A stretch of DNA of 32,020 bases, taken from contig CALMUA010000196.1 in assembly GCA_937872775.1 (NCBI GenBank), positions 1 to 32,020 on the forward strand. The letters run 5' to 3'. The first letter of the stretch is position 1. Each line of letters starts with the position of its first letter. The position numbers and the translations under genes are program-made. This document shows positions 15,579-21,912 of the stretch, one piece after another. This DNA is from an uncultured Ruminococcus sp. Its GTDB lineage: Bacteria > Bacillota > Clostridia > Oscillospirales > Ruminococcaceae. The notes under the pieces are model-generated. The model saw only the letters and a list, made by a program, of their open reading frames with translations, had not been told where the DNA came from and searched no databases.

Positions 15579-16073
15579 TTATTTTATAAAATTGATTTTA
15601 GAAAAATCTATATTACCTTCATTGTCAACCATGGATTCATCTGCATGAACATATTCAACTTTCCCAATAAACATTTCATGGGAACCTGTAACGATTGAAT
15701 CCACAACCGTACATTCAATATTTACAGGACAATCTGACATTATAGGTGCATTGACAATTTTAGCATTTTCAAGCTTAATATTCATTGCCTCAAGCTTATC
15801 GCCGTCATGTTTGCTGTTTTTCCCAAGATAATCGAATTCTTTCTGATAACTTGCATCAACAAGATTTACGACAAAACAGCCTGATTCCTTAATCATTTTA
15901 TAGGAATACCTTGATGGAACAATTCCCACCATAACCATAGGCGGCGCATAGCTGCAATTTCCGCAGTATCCCACAGCAAGAACATTATCCTCACCATCAA
16001 GTCCTCTGCATGAAACAAGAACCTTTGGTGCAGGCTGTAAACAGGTTTTCATATTGGCACTTTTCTTTTCCAT
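15579..16073 (-). CDS. Flavin reductase-like FMN-binding split-barrel protein
   Basis: 164 residues. Split-barrel marks are NVLAVGYCGNCSYAPPMVMVGI, where family members bind FMN, then SYKMIKESGCFVVNL, and the C-terminal HEMFIGKVEYVHAD strand. Proteins of this family reduce flavin with NAD(P)H or carry electrons as flavoproteins. In an Fe-S operon it could supply electrons for cluster formation, but that is inference. It has seven cysteines, more than usual, including the CGNC pair. The ATG has GTGAG eight bases upstream. An internal ATG at codon 8 is an alternative. Confidence 0.75.
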   Translation of the reverse strand: MEKKSANMKTCLQPAPKVLVSCRGLDGEDNVLAVGYCGNCSYAPPMVMVGIVPSRYSYKMIKESGCFVVNLVDASYQKEFDYLGKNSKHDGDKLEAMNIKLENAKIVNAPIMSDCPVNIECTVVDSIVTGSHEMFIGKVEYVHADESMVDNEGNIDFSKINFIK

Positions 16074-16082
16074 AGCAAAATC

Positions 16083-16469
16083 TCACTTTCCGTTTATTTT
16101 TGAATAATAATTATCTATGGCATTTTTGAGCGCAGTTGCTCCAAGTACTGAGCAATGCATTTTTTGTTCAGGCAAACCATCAAGTGCATCCGCAATATCT
16201 TGATCAGTGATTTTATAAGCTTCGTCCAAGTATTTGCCTTTTGCTAGTTCTGTTGTTATACTGCTTGTTGCAATTGCAGCAACACAGCCAAAAACCATAA
16301 AACTTATATCTTCAATGATATTATCTTTAACTTTAATATATAAAGTCAAACTGTCACCGCATGCTGGATCTCCAGCTGTACCGATGCTGTCAGCATCAAC
16401 CATGCTTCCTGAATTCCTTGGAGCCATAAAATGTTCTAACACCTTGTCTGAAAAATTACAGCAAAACAT
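16083..16469 (-). CDS. IscU/NifU-type Fe-S scaffold protein
   Basis: 128 residues from ATG 16469, chosen for the perfect GAGGAGG six bases upstream; a further upstream start at 16505 adds only a lysine-rich stretch that is in fact the other frame of the radical SAM gene. All three cluster-ligand cysteines are present, C37 in GDPACGDSL with D39, C62 in FGCVAAIA, and C106 in MHCSVLGATAL, and the length fits IscU. The scaffold receives sulfur from a cysteine desulfurase, but no iscS or nifS is found here. It overlaps the radical SAM gene by 14 bases. Confidence 0.88.
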   Translation of the reverse strand: MFCCNFSDKVLEHFMAPRNSGSMVDADSIGTAGDPACGDSLTLYIKVKDNIIEDISFMVFGCVAAIATSSITTELAKGKYLDEAYKITDQDIADALDGLPEQKMHCSVLGATALKNAIDNYYSKINGK

Positions 16470-17847
16470 GATTTTCCTCCTCTTTTTCTGCTTTTTCAGA
16501 TTCAATCTTAATTTGAATCATTACAGCACATTCTATTCTCTTTTTCTGCAAAGTACAGCTTAATTCATTCGGCTCATAAATACTGCCGTTTGTAAAAAAT
16601 GCATTTGCATGGCATCCGCCAGAGCAGAAGAGCTTTGCCCAACAGTCACGGCATTTTGGCTTTTTAAAAATAGTATTCTGCTGAAATTCTTTACTTAGTT
16701 CAGGTTTTGTTATGCCAATATTTATATCACCTATTGAAAACTCATCATGACCTACAAATTGATGGCATGGAAAAATCTTTCCGTCAGGGTCAACCGCTAC
16801 ATATTCATATCCTGCACCGCAAGCGGTTATTCTTTTAAACAAACATGGTCCGTCATAGAGATTAATATTAAAATGATAAAAGCGGAAACCATCGCCTTTA
16901 GACAGTCTGTCCAGATATTTTAATGCAAGATTTTCATATTCTGCCAGCAATTCAGGAACATCTGCTTGTGTAAAATACAAATCACTCCCCGAACCAACAA
17001 CAGGCTCAACAGATATTTCTTTAAAACCTAAATCTGCAAGATGCATAACATCATTTGAAAAATCCTTGTTCTTTGCAGTAAAAGTACCTCTAATAAAATA
17101 GCTTTTACCGTTTCTTCCTTCAACAAGTTCTTTAGCGTTAGGTATTATTCTGTCATAGCTACCGTTTCCTGCACAGTCATGGCGGATTTTATCATGAATT
17201 TCTTTCCTCCCATCAACGCTGATAACTACATTGTCCATATTCTCATTAATAAAGTCAATTTGCTCCTTATTCATCAAAGTGCCGTTAGTGGTTGTAGTAA
17301 ACCAAAAATGTTTACCGATACTTTTTTCAAGGCTTCTTCCATAAGCTACTGTTTCTTTCACAACATCAAAATTCATCATCGGCTCTCCACCGAAAAAATC
17401 TATTTCAATGTGTGATCTGCCTTTTGAATTTTTAATAAGATAATCCACAGCTTTTTTCGCTGTTTCTATACTCATTAGTTTTCGTCCGCAGTTATAATCT
17501 CCTTCAGATGCAAAACAATACTCACATCTTAAATTACAGTCATGTGATACATGAAGGCACATTGCCTTAACACTTGTATCAATATTTTTTGAATGTGCCA
17601 GCTTTTCTAAATCTTGATTTTCTGTAAAAAGAACATCATCATTTTTAAGCTCAATTATTTCATTGTAAGCATCTTCAATTTCATTCAAAGAATACCTTTT
17701 ATTTAATCTTTGTATTGTTTCTGACAGCTCGGGTAATTCCTCTGAATCTTTTAAAATATCATAAGTTATTTCATCCAGAAGATGAATGCTTCCGCTGTTT
17801 CCGTCAATTGCTATAAAGCAATAGTTTAATTTGTAAGTATGGACCAA
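16456..17847 (-). CDS. Radical SAM/SPASM enzyme of the SCIFF-maturase (six-Cys) type
   Basis: 463 residues. The N-terminal peptide-binding region (YCFIAIDGNSGSIHLLDE) resembles a RiPP recognition element. The radical SAM triad is C104, C108, C111 in HDCNLRCEYCFAS, with FFGGEP at 151-156. The SPASM region has cysteines at 343, 361, 399, 402, 408, 412, 431 and 440, including CWAKLFCSGGC. Overall it matches the SCIFF maturase (CteB) that forms Cys-Thr thioether links in a small Cys-rich peptide. No SCIFF precursor lies in the window, so the substrate is uncertain. The start is TTG with AAGGAAG ten bases upstream. It is co-transcribed with the Fe-S genes. Confidence 0.82.
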   Translation of the reverse strand: MVHTYKLNYCFIAIDGNSGSIHLLDEITYDILKDSEELPELSETIQRLNKRYSLNEIEDAYNEIIELKNDDVLFTENQDLEKLAHSKNIDTSVKAMCLHVSHDCNLRCEYCFASEGDYNCGRKLMSIETAKKAVDYLIKNSKGRSHIEIDFFGGEPMMNFDVVKETVAYGRSLEKSIGKHFWFTTTTNGTLMNKEQIDFINENMDNVVISVDGRKEIHDKIRHDCAGNGSYDRIIPNAKELVEGRNGKSYFIRGTFTAKNKDFSNDVMHLADLGFKEISVEPVVGSGSDLYFTQADVPELLAEYENLALKYLDRLSKGDGFRFYHFNINLYDGPCLFKRITACGAGYEYVAVDPDGKIFPCHQFVGHDEFSIGDINIGITKPELSKEFQQNTIFKKPKCRDCWAKLFCSGGCHANAFFTNGSIYEPNELSCTLQKKRIECAVMIQIKIESEKAEKEEENHVLL

Positions 17848-17870
17848 TGTATTTTCTTCCTTTTATAAAA

Positions 17871-18683
17871 TTATATTTCAAAACTATCCCCAGCCCCATA
17901 AACACTGCAATGTTCTCCAAAAATACGTTTCATTTCACATGCTTTGGTAACTCCTGTGCAATGAACAGGAATAATTTTATCAATATCAAGTTGCTTCAGA
18001 AATTCAATAGTCTTTTCAAACCTTTCATCGCTTACGACTTCAAGATGCATTCCTGCAAAAACCGTATTTATCTTCTTATTAGGGAAAAGCTTCATTACAT
18101 AACTCAAACAGTTTGCTATTCCAGGGTGGCTGCACCCTATAAAAATAACAATTCCTTTTTCCGTGTCAATAACAAGCATTTGTTCATCCTGCATTCTGTC
18201 CGTTATTTTTTCTTCACCATTCTGAACAAGTAAACCTTTAAACGGTTCTTCAAAAGGAACGGAAAAGGGTATATCCGAACAAAGATATATATTCTCGACG
18301 ATTTTTGTTTTGGACTCAGTTAAAATAATATTGTCTTTGTAATCATTATAATACCATTGGATACCTATTTCTCTGTAACCATTTTTATCTTTCGTAAACT
18401 TTCTTTCAAAAGCCATTTCCCGCACATAAGTTATAGGGTATTTTTCTTTCACTGGAAAATGCACATAGCCACCGCAATGGTCATAATGCCCATGACTTAA
18501 AACAATGCAATCCGTTTTTCTTAAATCAACACCCATAATATCTGCGTTATGACAATAAACATCTGTTTGTCCTGTATCAAACAAAATATTTATTCCGTTA
18601 TGTTCAATAAACAAAGATAAACCATGCTCTGCAAGGAACTTTCCTTTGCTTGTTCTGTTTTCAGTTAAAATGCTAACTTTCAA
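17871..18683 (-). CDS. Metallo-beta-lactamase-fold hydrolase
   Basis: 270 residues with the metal-binding motif SHGHYDHCGG (63-72; H64, H66, D68, H69), a further GCSHPGIANCL near 160, FAGMHL near 190 and IIPVHCTG near 237. These are typical of the cytoplasmic group annotated as dihydropterin ribofuranosyl-aminobenzene phosphate synthase-like. The substrate is unknown. The start is TTG with GAGGTGA five bases upstream. It is the first gene after the promoter at 18720-18748 and probably begins the long operon to 11832. Two successive TTG starts (here and the radical SAM gene) are notable. Confidence 0.85.
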   Translation of the reverse strand: MKVSILTENRTSKGKFLAEHGLSLFIEHNGINILFDTGQTDVYCHNADIMGVDLRKTDCIVLSHGHYDHCGGYVHFPVKEKYPITYVREMAFERKFTKDKNGYREIGIQWYYNDYKDNIILTESKTKIVENIYLCSDIPFSVPFEEPFKGLLVQNGEEKITDRMQDEQMLVIDTEKGIVIFIGCSHPGIANCLSYVMKLFPNKKINTVFAGMHLEVVSDERFEKTIEFLKQLDIDKIIPVHCTGVTKACEMKRIFGEHCSVYGAGDSFEI

Positions 18684-18719
18684 TTATATCACCTCAAAGA
18701 TTATGGTCTTATGCTCAAT

Positions 18720-18748
18720 ATTTTATCACTATTTTGGTCATATGTCAA
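18720..18748 (-). promoter_or_regulatory. Promoter with putative DUF134 operator, upstream of the MBL/Fe-S operon
   Basis: TTGACA (18743-18748), a 17-base spacer and TAAAAT (18720-18725). The plus-strand word GGTCATATGTCAATA (18736-18750) covers the -35 and recurs at the DUF5320 and DUF134 promoters. Confidence 0.75.
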
Positions 18749-18794
18749 TATATAAATAAAACAGGACAAATATTTTCTGCCCCTCTTTCAAGAA

Positions 18795-19022
18795 TTAATG
18801 CAGCTTTTCAATCTGGCTTCTTACTTCACTGAGCCTTTTTTCAAGTTGATTTTCGTATTGCTTTAAGCTTTCTGTATTTCTGACATAAGATTCCGAACAG
18901 CTTCTTTGTAATCCTCGTCTGCAACCTAACATTGCATTTCCCGAAGTATTTCTGCGTAAACCCATACCTCTTCCAGTCTGTGAACCAAAACCCATTGGAC
19001 CCATACCATCTATTTCAGGCAT
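18795..19022 (-). CDS. DUF5320-type small Gly/Met-rich protein
   Basis: 75 residues: GMGPMGFGSQTGRGMGLRR near the start is the hallmark of DUF5320 proteins, which travel with NifX and twin ferredoxin-ATPase genes. The C-terminal half (about 45-75, ESLKQYENQLEKRLSEVRSQ) is a probable coiled coil. C34 and C42 are the only cysteines. It is not secreted. The ATG has GAGGTGA five bases upstream, and it has its own promoter at 19067-19095. Function is unknown; an assembly or metal-protein adaptor role would fit the context. Confidence 0.8.
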   Translation of the reverse strand: MPEIDGMGPMGFGSQTGRGMGLRRNTSGNAMLGCRRGLQRSCSESYVRNTESLKQYENQLEKRLSEVRSQIEKLH

Positions 19023-19048
19023 AATATCACCTCTTTAAAAAATATTAT

Positions 19049-19064
19049 TAACATATGTCCATAA
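19049..19064 (-). promoter_or_regulatory. Second CATATGTC motif near the DUF5320 transcription start
   Basis: TAACATATGTCCATAA matches the -35-overlapping site at 19083-19097 and its flank in 15 of 16 positions (CATATGTC, A or C, ATAACTA). It lies at the expected start point of transcription, so it could be a second operator. Confidence 0.45.
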
Positions 19065-19066
19065 CT

Positions 19067-19095
19067 ATAATAACACGCTTGTGAGCATATGTCAA
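19067..19095 (-). promoter_or_regulatory. Promoter with putative DUF134 operator, upstream of the DUF5320 gene
   Basis: TTGACA (19090-19095), a 17-base spacer and TATTAT (19067-19072). The plus-strand word GAGCATATGTCAATA (19083-19097) covers the -35. Confidence 0.75.
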
Positions 19096-19112
19096 TAACT
19101 AATTACAAAAAA

Positions 19113-19139
19113 ATCCGGCTGTCAAAAAAACAACCGGAT
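19113..19139 (-). terminator. Terminator of the DUF134 gene
   Basis: ATCCGG (19113-19118) pairs with CCGGAT (19134-19139) around a loop containing TGT/ACA. On the minus strand it is followed by TTTTTTGTAATT. It lies just after the DUF134 stop and makes that gene a separate unit. Confidence 0.8.
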
Positions 19140-19146
19140 AAATATT

Positions 19147-19620
19147 TTATATTTCACCACAATGACGTCGGCAATTTTTATTACAAAACTTTTCTCCGCA
19201 TTTCTTAATGCATCCAACATTACTGGAACCACAAGACGGACATATATATTCACCATTCTTTATTCTCTCCAGCTTCTCAAAGCTTTCTGACCATTGCTTA
19301 CCGCAGTCTTCACATTTCACTGGACAAATATTTCTTGTAAAATTACCGCCTTCAATTTTGAGAGTTTTTCCGTTAACAAGGCTGTCTGTAATCTTTTCTC
19401 TTGCTGAAATAAGAATTCTTTGAAATGTCGGACGTGAAACCTGCATTTTCTGTGCACATTCTTCTTGTTCAAGTCCCTCAAGGTCTTTAAGACGAACCGC
19501 TTCAAGCTCTTCAAGTTTTATAATATTTCCCGGTATCTCATCAATATCTTTTTCAGACGGCACAAAATACGGTACCGTCGGTATGTTTTCAATTTTTCTC
19601 CACTTAACTGGTCGTGCCAT
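19147..19620 (-). CDS. DUF134/UPF0251-family transcriptional regulator with zinc-ribbon tail
   Basis: 157 residues. The opening MARPVKWRKI and the sigma-region-4-like helix-turn-helix (about 36-80: EELEAVRLKDLEGLEQEEC and SRPTFQRILISAREK) define DUF134, a predicted DNA-binding family. The C-terminal extension is unusually Cys-rich: C99, C103, C106, C127, C130, C137, C141, C146, C150 and C154, so zinc or Fe-S sensing is plausible. It is usually encoded beside NifX/Mrp genes, as here. GGAGG precedes the ATG by six bases. It has its own promoter and terminator. That it controls the adjacent genes is inference, supported by the shared promoter motif. Confidence 0.85.
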   Translation of the reverse strand: MARPVKWRKIENIPTVPYFVPSEKDIDEIPGNIIKLEELEAVRLKDLEGLEQEECAQKMQVSRPTFQRILISAREKITDSLVNGKTLKIEGGNFTRNICPVKCEDCGKQWSESFEKLERIKNGEYICPSCGSSNVGCIKKCGEKFCNKNCRRHCGEI

Positions 19621-19649
19621 AGTGTACCTCCGTTTTTTATCGTATTTTT

Positions 19650-19678
19650 ATTATAACTTTATTATGAGCTTGTGTCAA
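19650..19678 (-). promoter_or_regulatory. Promoter with operator-like motif, upstream of the DUF134 gene
   Basis: TTGACA (19673-19678), a 17-base spacer and perfect TATAAT (19650-19655). The plus-strand word GAGCTTGTGTCAATA (19666-19680) matches the other two sites in 13 and 11 of 15 positions, suggesting autoregulation. Confidence 0.75.
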
Positions 19679-19856
19679 TAAACATATTAATAATCCCCAT
19701 TATATCAATAAGATCACCTGCAAAGCGGGAAATAACATTGGTAGCTTGCAGTTAACAAAATAAAAATTGACAATACATGATTGTGATTTGCTATAACAAC
19801 CATATTTTTATAATTATATAAAAATTGAAACAGCAATGCGGAATAGCGGCAATTTT

Positions 19857-19882
19857 ATGGGACGATGCCCACATTGTCCCAT
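19857..19882. repeat. Duplicated hairpin after LRR/dockerin gene 3
   Basis: ATGGGAC and GTCCCAT flank a 12-base inner region. The same sequence, nearly unchanged, recurs at 21863-21888 after gene 2. It lies 28 bases beyond the stop. The rest of the 19681-19910 gap is AT-rich with no gene. Confidence 0.5.
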
Positions 19883-19910
19883 TGTCTTTTTCAATACCCA
19901 TATTGATTAT

Positions 19911-21833
19911 TTATTTTTTATCTCCGATAATCTTATTTTTCATCAGGATAATATCAAGTAAATTTATATTTCCATCTGCATTCATATCATATTTTTCCAC
20001 CTGACTATCTGTCAGAGTACTTCCGCCTGTCATATATCTGATAAGCGAAATAACATCAGCCACACTTAATTTTTCTTCAGTAACCTGTGTAAGTGTATCA
20101 GCACCGATCCGGTATTCCCATAGTGTATTGTCATTGCGTAGAATTAAAATTGAATAATCATTTGCCGCCTTGTCGTAAAATGCCCCGTATGACTCTTTTA
20201 CATCGGAAACAGCCATATATCTGCCAAGACAAGTCATATACAATGATTTATCACGGTACAGTACACTTCTTCCGTATATTCTGTCATCATTGCATATTTC
20301 AACACCTGCAACAGTTACTTTATCCATGAAAGCATAGGTATCTTTTTTCTCATAGATTCCGTCGTAAATTGTATAATAATCATAATCATCATTTTCTACA
20401 ATGTCATCAGCAGTAACTGACGTAAGCTCTTTTCCGTCGTGACAGTAATAAACCTTACCGTCAGCACCCGCATATACCGCTCTGCTTAATGAACCGTTGA
20501 GAACTACTGCACCAAGCTTCACAGCATTTTTTGCAGCAAGCTTTACATCAGGAGCGGAATAATAATTCTTAGTATTCAGATTCCATATATTGCCCTGATC
20601 ATCAAGAATAAAGTCATCCATATTATGTACATGAACTATATTCATTTTACCGATTTCATAAATATTTGCCTTATCAAATTTATTTTTCTGTGTAGAGCAG
20701 AATACAAGTATAACTGTTCCGTCCTTTTTGCTTACCAGTCTGTCATTTTCGAATTTTTCACAATTACTGCAGATCTTAGTCTTTTCAATGACATCACCAT
20801 TTACAGTTATAAACCAAAGTGAGCCGTCATCTGTTATAGCATAGTCATTGCATATTTCTGAAACCTTAGTATTGTCACCAAATACGGATTTTCCATTTAT
20901 CGTAAAGCTACCGTCATTTTTTAAAATAAATTCGCCGTCATTCATATCAGCTGAACTTATATATTGTCCATATGCTGTTTTTACATTATCCGCAGCAAGA
21001 ACAAATTTTCCGTGTTTATAGTTATAATATTTATTATCTTCTGTAAGTATACATGGCATTGGCTTTCCGTTTCTGTATACGCTTTCAATTTTATCTACCT
21101 TTATGCCCGATAAATCAGACTGAGGATTTTTCACTTCAGACGGAACGACTTTTATTTTACCTTTTGCTATTTCCTTTCCGTCATACATTACCGAATATGT
21201 AGTTTCTCCTGCCTTCTTTGCAATAATATCATTATAGAAACCCTCATCTATGCTTGCAACACCGTTTTCGCCAAATCCCGCAATCTCATTATCTTGTATA
21301 AACATTTCAGTTTTAATCATGCCGCTCGGCTTTAAATTAAAATTTTCAATAAATCCTACCGGAATTTCAAAATCCTTTGTCTGAATCATACTTATTCTGT
21401 CTTCAACACTTACATTAGTACCATCAAGATAAAGAAAATTTAGATCCATATTCTTAAAATATGAAACGTCCTTTACCGGATTATTATTAATTGTAATTCT
21501 TCTTAGATTTTTAAGTCCGCTCAAAACAGAAAAATCTGTAATACTTCCGCCTGAAAGATCGATACTTCTGAGTCCTTCAGCCTTTTTCAGACTGCTTATA
21601 TCCTTTACATTATCCAGATTAATATAAATAAAATCTATGTTTTTAAATTCCTCTTCACTTATCACTCCATCCCCGTTAATATCATATCCATCATTAAAAT
21701 CTGCAAGCTGATCATAAATACTCCTGTCGATATCAACCGGTATATCAACGGTATTTGCCATTATCGGCATAGCCTGTGTAAATAAAGCTCCTGTCATTAC
21801 CAATGACAATATTTTTAATATTCTTTTTCTCAT
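19911..21833 (-). CDS. Secreted LRR/propeller-like protein with half-dockerin (paralogue 3)
   Basis: 640 residues. A signal peptide (about 1-28, MRKRILKILSLVMTGALFTQ) is followed by an EF-hand DINGDGVISEEEF (51-63), leucine-rich repeats (about 64-150, including GLRSIDLSGGSITDFSVLSG), an Ig-like region ending AKGKIKVVPSE, and propeller-like units with DDGSLWFI, LDDQGNIWNL, GADGKVYYC and RNDNTLWEY. The end is a dockerin-type calcium loop YDMNADGNINLLDIILMKNK. The first dockerin half keeps only its helix (LSVADVISLIRYMTG). It is presumably exported and may join a cellulosome-like complex through cohesin. The ligand is unknown. GGGGTG precedes the ATG. It is the last of three tandem copies. Confidence 0.8.
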   Translation of the reverse strand: MRKRILKILSLVMTGALFTQAMPIMANTVDIPVDIDRSIYDQLADFNDGYDINGDGVISEEEFKNIDFIYINLDNVKDISSLKKAEGLRSIDLSGGSITDFSVLSGLKNLRRITINNNPVKDVSYFKNMDLNFLYLDGTNVSVEDRISMIQTKDFEIPVGFIENFNLKPSGMIKTEMFIQDNEIAGFGENGVASIDEGFYNDIIAKKAGETTYSVMYDGKEIAKGKIKVVPSEVKNPQSDLSGIKVDKIESVYRNGKPMPCILTEDNKYYNYKHGKFVLAADNVKTAYGQYISSADMNDGEFILKNDGSFTINGKSVFGDNTKVSEICNDYAITDDGSLWFITVNGDVIEKTKICSNCEKFENDRLVSKKDGTVILVFCSTQKNKFDKANIYEIGKMNIVHVHNMDDFILDDQGNIWNLNTKNYYSAPDVKLAAKNAVKLGAVVLNGSLSRAVYAGADGKVYYCHDGKELTSVTADDIVENDDYDYYTIYDGIYEKKDTYAFMDKVTVAGVEICNDDRIYGRSVLYRDKSLYMTCLGRYMAVSDVKESYGAFYDKAANDYSILILRNDNTLWEYRIGADTLTQVTEEKLSVADVISLIRYMTGGSTLTDSQVEKYDMNADGNINLLDIILMKNKIIGDKK

Positions 21834-21862
21834 GATTTTGCACCCCAGTTTATGTGATTTTT

Positions 21863-21888
21863 ATGGGACGATGCTCACGTCGTCCCAT
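21863..21888. repeat. Duplicated hairpin between LRR/dockerin genes 2 and 3
   Basis: ATGGGACGA and TCGTCCCAT form a perfect nine-base-pair stem with an eight-base loop, 25 bases after the gene 2 stop and 30 bases before gene 3. The minus strand has no T-run after it, so termination is doubtful. Confidence 0.55.
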
Positions 21889-21912
21889 TGTCTGTTTAAA
21901 TATCCTTGTTGA

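Noticed and set aside
17848-18794. A hidden SCIFF or other Cys-rich precursor near the radical SAM gene
   Set aside because: The gaps at 17848-17870 and 18684-18794 were read on the minus strand and contain no short Cys-rich frame with a ribosome site.
19767-19797. Plus-strand TTGACA with TATAAC, as a possible small-RNA promoter
   Set aside because: The spacer is 19 bases, the -10 is imperfect, and no RNA gene or ORF follows in that direction.
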